Assembly: GCA_022820485.1 (NCBI GenBank)
Contig: JAJEFJ010000054.1
Span: 107,815-171,814 of the forward strand
Direction of reading: 5' to 3'
DNA from: Candidatus Latescibacterota bacterium
GTDB lineage: Bacteria; Latescibacterota; UBA2968; UBA8231
Length of the DNA stretch: 64,000 nt
Within the stretch, counting starts at the first letter, position 1; each line of letters starts with the position of its first letter. Positions 26,078-33,841 of this stretch are shown here, piece by piece. Under the pieces are notes generated by a model, which saw nothing but the letters and a program-made list of their open reading frames with translations, did no database searches and was not told the origin of the DNA. Position numbers and translations under genes: made by a program.

Positions 26078-26382
26078 TGGCTACTAACGGCATCAAAGTG
26101 AACATGACCCCTTCTCATCCGGGCGACTTCATTCGTACGGAGATCATTGAAGAGTTGGGGCTGAACGTGACAAGGGCGGCCGAGATTCTGGGAGTTCGGC
26201 GGGCAACGCTTTCGGACCTGCTGAACGGCAACGCCGCACTATCGCCGGAGATGGCACTGCGTATGGAGAAGGCATTCGGCGTAGGCATGGACATGCTGCT
26301 GAGGATGCAGGCTTGGTATGATGCCTCTCAGATGCGTGCCCGTGCAAATGAGATCAGCGTCCGGCGCTATGAGCCTGTCTGA
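26077..26382 (+). CDS. higA: HigA-family addiction-module antitoxin
   Basis: 101 residues. TPSHPGDFIRTEIIEELGLN, VTRAAEILGVRRATLSDLLN, GNAALSPEMALRMEKAFG and MLLRMQAWYDASQMRAR are the classic HigA pattern, with a helix-turn-helix and a helical tail. The matching HigB toxin appears to be degraded just upstream. It is divergent from hsdM and could still repress promoters in that gap (inference). Confidence 0.85.
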   Translation: MATNGIKVNMTPSHPGDFIRTEIIEELGLNVTRAAEILGVRRATLSDLLNGNAALSPEMALRMEKAFGVGMDMLLRMQAWYDASQMRARANEISVRRYEPV

Positions 26383-26516
26383 CCGACGCAGACAAATCTG
26401 GTTTCCCACAGAGGAGTGCCAGAGATGCTTGACCCGGTTTAGGCGATAAGATATAGTACAAGAGGTAGCGAAATTTTTTACCCTCAAATTTTCTCATTTT
26501 CGCCTAAGAGGCCATT

Positions 26517-27302
26517 ATGAAATTCCAGCACTACGACCTCGGATATCGTCAGTCGGGCGAGACTGTAAAGGTCACACTATCTGGTAATGCCGCGAACGTA
26601 CAGTTAATGGACAGTTCCAACTTCCACAACTACCGTAGTCGAAGACGCTACCGCTATTACGGTGGCCATGCTCGCAAATCCCCTGTCTTACTTAAAATTC
26701 CCCGGAATGGACATTGGCATGTAGCCCTCGACTTAGGAGGTTATGCTGGCACTATTCGTTCATCTATAAACATTATACCCGCTCCGCACCGTTTGCCCGA
26801 CATCCACGATGCACCTCTTGCGTCCGTCCCGTCTCTCCTACAAGAGGATGCACCACCTTCAAACGCCGATGATGGCTATATTCGCGAGTACGACGTATTC
26901 ATTTCACATGCTACCGAAGATAAGGATGAAGTGGTCCGACCGCTTGCACACGCGCTCGTCAATAGTGGATTGGAAGTCTGGTACGACGAATTTGAAGTGA
27001 GGATCGGCGATAGTTTACGACGCAAGATTGATACCGGGCTTGCCAAGAGTCGGTTTGGCGTGGTGGTACTTTCTCGCTCCTTCTTTGACAAGGGATGGAC
27101 CAACTATGAACTAGACGGACTTGTTACGAAGGCAGTAACAGGAGAACAGATCATCCTTCCCATTTGGCATGATATTACCAAGCAGGAACTAATCGAGTAC
27201 AGTCCATCTTTGGCAGACAAGGTTGCCCGTACTACAGGAACCCATACGATAAATGAAATCGCTGAAGAGATCGCCCGCGTTATCCGCGGCGAGAGTGTAT
27301 AA
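26517..27302 (+). CDS. TIR-domain protein with N-terminal DUF1883 domain
   Basis: 261 residues. Residues 1-90 match DUF1883 (MKFQHYDLGYRQSGETVKVT, PRNGHWHVALDLGGYAG), a small beta domain often fused to TIR. A TIR domain covers about 122-255 (EYDVFISHATEDKDEVV, VWYDEFEVRIGDSLRRKI, GVVVLSRSFFDKGWTNYEL). The Glu in the WTNYELDG stretch (residue 198) is at the expected NADase position. Bacterial TIR proteins sense phage and make or cleave NAD-derived signals. First of four TIR/TIR-like genes in one direction; composition is A/T-rich. Confidence 0.85.
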   Translation: MKFQHYDLGYRQSGETVKVTLSGNAANVQLMDSSNFHNYRSRRRYRYYGGHARKSPVLLKIPRNGHWHVALDLGGYAGTIRSSINIIPAPHRLPDIHDAPLASVPSLLQEDAPPSNADDGYIREYDVFISHATEDKDEVVRPLAHALVNSGLEVWYDEFEVRIGDSLRRKIDTGLAKSRFGVVVLSRSFFDKGWTNYELDGLVTKAVTGEQIILPIWHDITKQELIEYSPSLADKVARTTGTHTINEIAEEIARVIRGESV

Positions 27303-27377
27303 CATGACAACGTAACATGCGATACGCTATTCTGAAGGTTCGATCGTTAGCACCGATAAATTAAAGAAGGGGTAGAT

Positions 27378-27794
27378 ATGCCAAGACTTAAGACGTATGA
27401 TCTATTTCTGAGCCATGTATGGCGTAGTGCCGAAAACTCCGAATACTACCGCCTTGAGAATCTTCTCTACGAAGCACCGTACTTCTATTGGCGCAATTAC
27501 TCAGTTCCAGAGCACGATCCATTGGGCACAAAAACAGATAAGGAATTGCGTCAAGCACTTAACCTACAAATTGCTCCGATAAACTGCTTTCTTGTAGTTT
27601 CTGGCATGTATGTGAACCATAGAAAGTGGATTCAGGAAGAGATTAACATCGCCGTAGGCTATAACAAGCCGATTGTTGGCATTAGACCTTTGGGTCAAGA
27701 ACGTGTACCGACTGAGGTACAAAATGCTGTGAAGGAAATGGTTGGTTGGCAAACAAGTAGCATCGTAGATGCTATTCGGAGATGGTCTTTGTAG
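27378..27794 (+). CDS. TIR-like (DUF1863/ThsB-type) protein
   Basis: 138 residues, the size of a single TIR-like domain. KTYDLFLSHVWRSAENSEYY, APYFYWRNYSVPEHDPLGT, INCFLVVSGMYVNHRKWIQE and KPIVGIRPLGQERVP are the conserved stretches of the MTH538/DUF1863 family, to which the Thoeris sensor ThsB belongs. That family makes cyclic-ADP-ribose-type signals after phage infection, and the Glu in KWIQEEI is a likely catalytic residue. RBS AAGAAGGGGTAG precedes ATG 27378. No recognisable ThsA is in the window. Confidence 0.8.
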   Translation: MPRLKTYDLFLSHVWRSAENSEYYRLENLLYEAPYFYWRNYSVPEHDPLGTKTDKELRQALNLQIAPINCFLVVSGMYVNHRKWIQEEINIAVGYNKPIVGIRPLGQERVPTEVQNAVKEMVGWQTSSIVDAIRRWSL

Positions 27795-27857
27795 CCAAAA
27801 AGTTAAAAAACCTGCGACAGCCCTTGCTACATCATAAGTCGAGGAGGTAGGAAAGAG

Positions 27858-28355
27858 GTGAGCAAAAACGACCTAAATTTGCTGAGGCAGAGTAAAGATG
27901 ACTACGGTCCTGAATTTGAGAATCACCTTTTTGACCAGTATAAGCTATACGTCGAAATGGCTGATCGAGTCAGCGCCCGGAGAATGCTCGCAAACTCGTT
28001 TTTCGTCGGTGTGCATACGACCCTGACTATCGCCTTTACTGTGCTGCTCAAAGAGGAAATGCTGAAACCAGCCTCGCTCATCTTTGCACCTTTTATCGCC
28101 TTAATGCTTCTCTGTTATGTATGGGAGCGTGTAGTAAATTCGTATCGGCAGCTAAACTCGGGTAAATACAAGGTCGTCCATGTGCTTGAACAAATGCTAC
28201 CTGTTGCTCCTTATGATGCTGAATGGAAAGCACTTGGCGAAGGAAAGGATAGGAAGCTATACCAGCCTCTTACGGGTGTAGAGAAGTGGGTGCCGAGGTG
28301 CTTTGGTCTGCTGTATATCTTATTGGCTGGTATATTTTACTTCTTCAAAGGATAG
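27858..28355 (+). CDS. Small membrane protein, candidate effector of the TIR cassette
   Basis: 165 residues from GTG 27858 after AAAGAGG. Three hydrophobic helices: about 44-64, 72-90 and 147-163. A conserved-looking stretch FDQYKLYVEMADRVSARR leads into the first helix, and NSYRQLNSGKYKVVHVLEQM, then LP...EW follow the second. The plan recalls small multi-TM proteins encoded beside TIR or nucleotide-sensing genes (SLATT/S-2TM type). I have no certain family name. Position between TIR genes suggests a membrane-disrupting effector or anchor (inference). Confidence 0.6.
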   Translation: MSKNDLNLLRQSKDDYGPEFENHLFDQYKLYVEMADRVSARRMLANSFFVGVHTTLTIAFTVLLKEEMLKPASLIFAPFIALMLLCYVWERVVNSYRQLNSGKYKVVHVLEQMLPVAPYDAEWKALGEGKDRKLYQPLTGVEKWVPRCFGLLYILLAGIFYFFKG

Positions 28356-28453
28356 CAAAGTGCTCTAGCAGGTGGAAAGAGTATGAAACTTTTGCTTCAG
28401 TATCCATGTCAAGGATTTATCGTCAGCAGCAGACACGAAAGGATAGCTGGATT

Positions 28454-28897
28454 ATGAAAGTTTTTATCAGCCATGCCTATACAGATGAGCCGCTTGTCAA
28501 GAAAATTGCGGCTAGCCTAGAGGAAGTTGGTCTCGAAGTATGGGATGCCACCCGTGACGTCCTGCCTGGGGCCAATTGGCCCGACGAAGTAGCGCGGGCG
28601 TTGAAAGAGTCAAAAGCCATGGTGGTCCTCCTGACCGCTGACGCTTTACGTTCAAGTTGGGTACGTCGGGAGATCGAGTATGCTCTTGGCGAACAAAACT
28701 ATCGCGAACGTCTGATCCCCGTCCTTGTAAGCGATCCAGGGGAGCTAAAGAAGGAAGATATTCCATGGATCCTTCGGCGCTTACATATGATCGATATGGG
28801 TGAATACGAGGAAGAAGAAGGAATTAAACAAATCGCACAGGCAATTCTAGAAAATGATATAGCAAGCTCCTCGCCTACCTCTGCATCAATCCCTTGA
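28454..28897 (+). CDS. TIR-domain protein (single domain)
   Basis: 147 residues from ATG 28454 with AAAGGATAG before it; the longer in-frame open region from 28286 overlaps the membrane-protein gene and is not used. MKVFISHAYTDEPLVKKIAA, VGLEVWDATRDVLPGANWPD, AMVVLLTADALRSSWVRREI and RLIPVLVSD are TIR strands and helices. The Glu of RREIEYA is the likely catalytic residue. It probably works with the other cassette proteins. Confidence 0.8.
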   Translation: MKVFISHAYTDEPLVKKIAASLEEVGLEVWDATRDVLPGANWPDEVARALKESKAMVVLLTADALRSSWVRREIEYALGEQNYRERLIPVLVSDPGELKKEDIPWILRRLHMIDMGEYEEEEGIKQIAQAILENDIASSSPTSASIP

Positions 28898-28900
28898 GTT

Positions 28901-29314
28901 ATGTTGCCAACGGAAATTTTTCTTTCGCATTCTGACCAAGATCGGCAGTTCGTGGAAGAGTTGGTCACCATGATGCGACGACATGGCCTTCCTGTCTGGT
29001 ACAGTCGAACCAATGTACTTGGAGGACAACAATGGCACGATGAAATTGGGGAGGCTCTTCGGCGCTGCGATTGGTTTGTGCTTGTCTTATCGCCGAGTGC
29101 CTTGGAATCCATGTGGGTGAAAAGAGAGATATACTTTGCTCTTAACCAGAACCGCTTTGAAAACAAGATTGTCCCCCTTTTATACCAACCCTGCGACTAC
29201 GATCGACTTTCTTGGACGCTGCACTCCTTTCAGATGATTGATTTTACGCAACCTTTTGAACAGGGGTGTAGCGATCTCCTGCGTGTGTGGAGTTTGGGAT
29301 ACCAAGCAGCGTAA
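28901..29314 (+). CDS. TIR-domain protein (single domain)
   Basis: 137 residues, only 3 bases after the previous stop, so translationally linked. EIFLSHSDQDRQFVEELVTM, PVWYSRTNVLGGQQWHDEIG, WFVLVLSPSALESMWVKREI and RFENKIVPLLYQ form a TIR domain. It resembles the preceding TIR protein in plan but not closely in residues, so it is an old paralogue or a separate acquisition. The predicted catalytic Glu is in VKREIYFAL. Confidence 0.8.
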   Translation: MLPTEIFLSHSDQDRQFVEELVTMMRRHGLPVWYSRTNVLGGQQWHDEIGEALRRCDWFVLVLSPSALESMWVKREIYFALNQNRFENKIVPLLYQPCDYDRLSWTLHSFQMIDFTQPFEQGCSDLLRVWSLGYQAA

Positions 29315-29341
29315 TTTCCCAGTTTGGTGATGGCTTACCTA

Positions 29342-29977
29342 TCACACCTTCCCCGCAAAAGCCTTCCGCAATAGAGCCGACGGCATAGCATCAATGGCGT
29401 CCAATTCTTCTTCCGCCGCCGTTCGCGCCTTCTCCAGTGCCGCCATCTGCTTTTTGAGAATTGCCGCAATCCGCCGCTGCTCAGCAAGTGGTGGGAGAGG
29501 AATTTTGCGGTTGAAGAGATATTCTTGAGGCAACCTTTGTTGTCCTACTGAACCAGTGAAATATTCTGTTGCTTCGAGAAGGACACTAGGTTGCCGAACG
29601 AAGAAGTGTATCCATTCGGCGATGATGTGCTCGCTTGGGCGAAGAACATGAAACTCCGTCGTGCCGAAGCCAATACCATCTAATAGATCTCGCGCTATCG
29701 CGTGTTTTCCATTCTGCATACAAGGGGTAATTTTTGCAAAGAGAACATCCCCTTCAGCGAAATACGTGTACCCTTTCTTGATTTCACCAAACGGGCGCAC
29801 ACGCGAATCCGCAACTCCAGATTTTGCATCAACGGCTTCCATGGGAATGAACGTCGTTGGTGTCTCGTCGGATCGATCAATAGATGGTCGTCGTGGATTT
29901 ACCTCGCACACCTCCCCCAACCTAACCCATCGCCACCCATCGGGCAGGCGTCCTGATGCTGTTGCGGCGTCACTCAT
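29342..29977 (-). CDS. hsdS: Type I restriction specificity subunit, single-TRD (half-size)
   Basis: 211 residues instead of the usual 400 or so. One target-recognition domain (PDGWRWVRLGEVCEVNPRRP, GDVLFAKITPCMQNGKHAIA, GQQRLPQEYLFNRKIPLPPL) is followed by one coiled coil (EQRRIAAILKKQMAALEKAR) and the normal HsdS end LLRKAFAGKV. A half-size S subunit can act as a homodimer recognising a palindromic-like site. Its ATG overlaps the hsdR stop (ATGA). The TIR cassette lies where hsdM would be expected next. Confidence 0.9.
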   Translation of the reverse strand: MSDAATASGRLPDGWRWVRLGEVCEVNPRRPSIDRSDETPTTFIPMEAVDAKSGVADSRVRPFGEIKKGYTYFAEGDVLFAKITPCMQNGKHAIARDLLDGIGFGTTEFHVLRPSEHIIAEWIHFFVRQPSVLLEATEYFTGSVGQQRLPQEYLFNRKIPLPPLAEQRRIAAILKKQMAALEKARTAAEEELDAIDAMPSALLRKAFAGKV

Positions 29978-32379
29978 GCAGTAAACATCCTCCTCTTCGC
30001 CTCAGTGAACAGTTTTTGAGGAACGCCTGCCTGTTGCAGTGCCACCATGCTCCCGGCGTCTCGGACCATGGGCACTTGAAATATCCTAGGGTTCTCCAAG
30101 GCTTCGGTACCACCCGTCGCGAACTGACCGGCAATGGCGCGAATAGTACTGGAAGCCTTGCCCGGCAATCCATCAATCCAGTCTTCGTACTTGTAGTGAA
30201 ACGCTTGGGAGCGGTCGTAGCGCGTGCGGGGGTTTAGATCCCAGCCCAACTCGGCCAACACGTCGTACAGGTCGTACTCTTCTTTCTCATCTATTTGGCG
30301 AATGACAGTGGGTGGATAGCCGGACGAGACCAAGCTGTCGATCAATTCTCGCCGCAAAGACGGATCAATCCAGCGGGTGCGAAAATTGTCGAGCGTACCG
30401 ACCTCCTGCACCAACTGCATAGCCATATTCTCCTTGTACTCCTCTATCGACACGGGCACGGGTTGGCCGTCTTCCTCGACGACGATAAAGCGGCCCCAAG
30501 CAGTGATATGTACGTCGAAACCCTCGACTCGAATGATGGTAGGAGATGCATCCGGCTTATCGCCGCCTTCGCCTTCGCCGCTGCTAGTGCGCGTTGGGCG
30601 GCTGGTAAAATCCTCGCTGAACAGGCAGGTGGCGTCGGTGTAGTCATAAACGCGGAACATCAGCTTATTGGTCGGTTCGTCTATACGCGTCCCCCGCCCA
30701 ATCATCTGGTAAAAGCTGATCGGACTTTTGAGATACTTGAAGAAGGCGATGTTCCGTACACACGGCACGTCAACGCCGGTAGTCAGCAAATCCACTGTGG
30801 TAGCAATAAAGTAGCTACTCGACGAGGCGCGAAAATCGGGAAGCTGGTCGTTACCACTACTTGCCGCCGTGCATTTGAAAGCGTAGGAATCTCGCCGCTG
30901 CTGGCCGTTGGCGATGCACCAAGCCGCATACAGGTTGTTCATACAAGCAGCCACCTCATCAGCGTGATGATCGCGGACGCAGAAAACGATGGTCTTTTGT
31001 TCGGGGCCGTCAGTGGCGAGCAGGTACTGAAACAGGTCTTGGCATAATGCCTGTACGCGGTCAGGCAGCAAGATGCGGTCTTCGTAAGCGGTCCTGGCGT
31101 ATTGCTCCTCAACTTGCTCGCGGGATATGGGCAGACCCGTGATAGCATCTACCGGGTTGTGCTTCATAATGTCGTCTATAGTAAGGCCGGTGTCGTCGAG
31201 ATTGACGCGCCCCTTTTGGATTTCGCAGGCGGCCAGATAACCGTCCTCAATGCCTTGGGCCATGCTATATTCGTACACAGGTTCGCCAAAGTAGCGGATG
31301 TTGTTGGCCGTAATTGCTTCGTCTTCCTCGGCCTCGGCAGTTTCTTCCCGGCACTTCAACTGCCTCGGCGTGGCAGTGAGGCCGATCTGAACAGCCTCGC
31401 TATTGCGCGTAAGCACCTGCGACCACTTGCCCCAAGCCGAGCGATGACATTCGTCAATGACGATGTGAGTGAAGTGATTTTCTGGGTAGTGGGTGGTCAG
31501 GAAGTTGGCGTCGCCGTCGTCGTTTGCCACGCCGAGGGTCTGGTAGGTGGCGATGTGGATGCGGGCGTTGCGGGCATTATTAGTGCCGTCTGACCGACGA
31601 TATACAGGAGCAGCATCGGCACCAAAGACGTTTTGGAAGGCTTGGACCGCCTGAGCGCGTAACTCGTCGCGGTCGCAAAGAAAAAGGGCACGGGTAAGCT
31701 GTCCGGCGTCCGCGATACGCTTGAGCAGGTTGACGGCGACGAAGGTCTTGCCGCAGCCAGTCGCCATGGAAAGCAGCGCTCGTTTTGACTCGTGGGCGTT
31801 CTCGCAGCGGGCGATGTGTTCCATAACGGCGCGGATGGCTGCGTCCTGATAGTAGCGGCGGGTGCCTTCGCCACCTGAGTAGGGCTGCAATAAGGGCCGG
31901 GCGGCGGGTGATTCAAGGGCAAAACCGATGCCTTGTTCGTAGCGAGTACGCAGTTCCTGTGGGGTCGGGAACTGGTCCATAGAAAGGGGCGCGGAAGTTT
32001 GTCCAGTGAAGTGGTCGTACTCGACGAACTGATGGCCGTTAGAAGAAAACACAAAGTGGACATTGAGCCGCTTGCACTGAGAATAGCCCTTCGCTTGGTC
32101 AAGGCCATGCCCTGGAGGCAGGCTTTCCTTTTTTGCCTCAATTAGCGCCAAGGCGATCGGCTGGGTGTGTTCGTTGACCTTGACCCGGAGCACATAGTCA
32201 ATCTGGCCGCGCTTGCGGCGACCACTGACAGGCTCAACGGTCCCGGCAGTCTCCTCGCGCCGGATGTGGTCTTCTGTCCAGCCGCGCCTATGAATGGCCG
32301 GATCGATGAGCTTGGCTCTAGTGTCGGCTTCGCTGAGGTTCAGAAAATTGCCCCTATCTTCCGACATTTTGGTTGACAT
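29974..32379 (-). CDS. hsdR: Type I restriction enzyme R subunit
   Basis: 801 residues, EcoEI-like size. The N-terminal nuclease domain has IDYVLRVKVNEHT and ALALIEAKKESLPPG (PD-ExK core). The motor has Walker A MATGCGKTFVAVN, motif II VIDECHRSAWGKW, motif III GLTATPRQ and motif VI MIGRGTRIDEP. A C-terminal region binds the methylase core. ATG 32379 or 32367 are both possible. This is the promoter-proximal gene of hsdR-hsdS. Confidence 0.95.
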   Translation of the reverse strand: MSTKMSEDRGNFLNLSEADTRAKLIDPAIHRRGWTEDHIRREETAGTVEPVSGRRKRGQIDYVLRVKVNEHTQPIALALIEAKKESLPPGHGLDQAKGYSQCKRLNVHFVFSSNGHQFVEYDHFTGQTSAPLSMDQFPTPQELRTRYEQGIGFALESPAARPLLQPYSGGEGTRRYYQDAAIRAVMEHIARCENAHESKRALLSMATGCGKTFVAVNLLKRIADAGQLTRALFLCDRDELRAQAVQAFQNVFGADAAPVYRRSDGTNNARNARIHIATYQTLGVANDDGDANFLTTHYPENHFTHIVIDECHRSAWGKWSQVLTRNSEAVQIGLTATPRQLKCREETAEAEEDEAITANNIRYFGEPVYEYSMAQGIEDGYLAACEIQKGRVNLDDTGLTIDDIMKHNPVDAITGLPISREQVEEQYARTAYEDRILLPDRVQALCQDLFQYLLATDGPEQKTIVFCVRDHHADEVAACMNNLYAAWCIANGQQRRDSYAFKCTAASSGNDQLPDFRASSSSYFIATTVDLLTTGVDVPCVRNIAFFKYLKSPISFYQMIGRGTRIDEPTNKLMFRVYDYTDATCLFSEDFTSRPTRTSSGEGEGGDKPDASPTIIRVEGFDVHITAWGRFIVVEEDGQPVPVSIEEYKENMAMQLVQEVGTLDNFRTRWIDPSLRRELIDSLVSSGYPPTVIRQIDEKEEYDLYDVLAELGWDLNPRTRYDRSQAFHYKYEDWIDGLPGKASSTIRAIAGQFATGGTEALENPRIFQVPMVRDAGSMVALQQAGVPQKLFTEAKRRMFTA

Positions 32380-32449
32380 GATCAGCGGGACTCCATTTAC
32401 TCTTTACTAATTCGCTAATGCGAAGGTGGGTGGTCAGTTTTGCCATTGG

Positions 32450-32478
32450 GAGGGGGCCTTACGGCCCCCTTTTTTATT
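32450..32478 (+). terminator. Rho-independent terminator-like hairpin
   Basis: GGGGGCC (about 32452-32458), a TTAC loop and GGCCCCC (about 32463-32469) followed by TTTTTTATTTT. The T-run is on the plus strand, yet no plus-strand gene ends just before it. It could end a short transcript from the hsdR upstream region, or be left from rearrangement at the right edge of the accessory island. Confidence 0.7.
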
Positions 32479-32567
32479 TTATAAAAACTTCTTCCCGTAG
32501 ATTACTTCCCGCTCTAGTCGTACCTCTCTTTTTGCGCCGCGCCCATTCTACGCTATCTTGCCCCCAC

Positions 32568-32870
32568 ATGGAAAACACCTACTTCGTCCCAGCCGACGCC
32601 GAGCACGTCGCCCGAGAAAAAAACAAGGCTAAGGAGCTGCGTCGCTCCCAATGGTGGAAGCGCAAACGGGCCGCTGGCCAGTGCCACTACTGCCAGCAGT
32701 CGTTTGCACCTCAGGAGTTGACCATGGATCACGTGGTACCCCTCATCCGCGGCGGCCGCACCACCAAGTCCAACGTGGTGCCTTGCTGCAAGCACTGCAA
32801 CAGCCAAAAGCAGCACCTGCTCCCCGTCGAATGGGCGGCCTATCTAGAGCAGCTACGCGACGAAGGCTAG
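32568..32870 (+). CDS. HNH endonuclease family protein
   Basis: 100 residues from ATG 32568. A basic helical start (AREKNKAKELRRSQWWKRKR) leads into an HNH zinc finger: CHYCQQSFAPQELTMDHVVP, GGRTTKSNVVPCCKHCNSQK. The two CxxC pairs hold zinc, and DHVVP plus the Asn of KSNVV are the catalytic HNH positions. Such small free-standing HNH proteins are common and usually of unknown role. It converges with the end of the BMC operon, overlapping its stop by 4 bases. Confidence 0.85.
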   Translation: MENTYFVPADAEHVAREKNKAKELRRSQWWKRKRAAGQCHYCQQSFAPQELTMDHVVPLIRGGRTTKSNVVPCCKHCNSQKQHLLPVEWAAYLEQLRDEG

Positions 32871-33808
32871 TGATAGTCCACAATGTCGGCTATAGCCGCA
32901 GCCACTTCCTCGGACACTTCCGCCGGTACTCGCGGATTAAACGGACCGCCATCGCCGCCGTCCACATCGCTGAATCCCCCCAAGTGCATGGCCTCGACCA
33001 CGGCTGAATAGTTGTACATGCGGCCGTTGCGGAAGCGAATTTCCTCTAGGGGCGCAAGCTGATTTTCAATCTGCTGCGAAGTCGCAAAATCGCCGCGACG
33101 CTGAGCGTTGTTGATTTCATCTGAGGCGCGGGCAAAGGCCACGTTGATCCCCGACGTATGCCCTTTGGTGCCGCGCTCGGCCGGCCCGGTCGAACGATCT
33201 CCCACACCCCAAATCACCAGCGCAGCTCCTTCTTCTACCCCCGCGACAATCGGCTCAACATCATCAACCGTGGTGCCGATCTTCAGCCCCACAAAGTGCT
33301 CGGACTCGTTCATCAGCCGCACGGCTATCTCGCGCTCGGCTTGGTTGCGCAGGTAGTAGAGCAACTTGGCCCCACACGAACGCCCCAACCGCTCGGCAAA
33401 ATCCATGTAGTACGCGAAAATGCCCTCTGGACTGGCCACGCCCGTAAGCGGCATGACGAGATAGACATCCGGGGGATATTCGAGCGCGGCCTCCCGCTCA
33501 ATCAACCGCTCGGCATCCCCGACCGGATTGGGAGCAAGCCCGGACATCAGCACTCCGCGCCCCCCCATCTGCTCGCCGGTAAATCCCAACAACTGCACTT
33601 GCTCGTCCGCGCTAATGTGGTGGATCAAGCTAGTGCCGGCGATGCCAATCACCCGGGGCCGGTCGCCGTCCAAGTGATTGTTCTCCATCAAGTAGTTGAT
33701 GTTCTTGGCGTGAGCTTCGTAGTCGATTTGCCCGCCGCGAAAAGGGACCACCGGAATGGAGGTAACCGAGTTTAATGCGGCGAGTAGGTCTTCTTTTTGC
33801 AATGGCAT
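32867..33808 (-). CDS. DHDPS-family protein, divergent (last gene of BMC operon)
   Basis: 313 residues from ATG 33808 (GAGG ahead). A DHDPS/NAL-type barrel: TSIPVVPFRGGQIDYEAHAK near the start, LLYYLRNQAEREIAV with the strand-5 Tyr, and the Schiff-base Lys in FVGLKIGTTVDD. The usual GTTGE phosphate/keto-acid loop is altered to GTSLIHHISADE, so the substrate differs from standard dihydrodipicolinate synthase. It lacks the N-terminal tag-like region of the other DHDPS-family protein in this operon. It may follow in the same pathway, as an aldolase, dehydratase or deaminase. Confidence 0.8.
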   Translation of the reverse strand: MPLQKEDLLAALNSVTSIPVVPFRGGQIDYEAHAKNINYLMENNHLDGDRPRVIGIAGTSLIHHISADEQVQLLGFTGEQMGGRGVLMSGLAPNPVGDAERLIEREAALEYPPDVYLVMPLTGVASPEGIFAYYMDFAERLGRSCGAKLLYYLRNQAEREIAVRLMNESEHFVGLKIGTTVDDVEPIVAGVEEGAALVIWGVGDRSTGPAERGTKGHTSGINVAFARASDEINNAQRRGDFATSQQIENQLAPLEEIRFRNGRMYNYSAVVEAMHLGGFSDVDGGDGGPFNPRVPAEVSEEVAAAIADIVDYH

Positions 33809-33841
33809 GTTTAACCTCAACTGTGTTAGGTGGCAATGAAT

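Noticed and set aside
28286..28453. N-terminal extension of the third TIR-cassette protein
   Set aside because: It overlaps the membrane-protein gene; ATG 28454 has a good ribosome site and gives the normal TIR start MKVFISH.
26517..29314. Calling the cassette a canonical Thoeris system
   Set aside because: A ThsB-type protein is present, but no ThsA (SIR2/SLOG or TM-macro) is visible in the window, so only a Thoeris-like relation is claimed.
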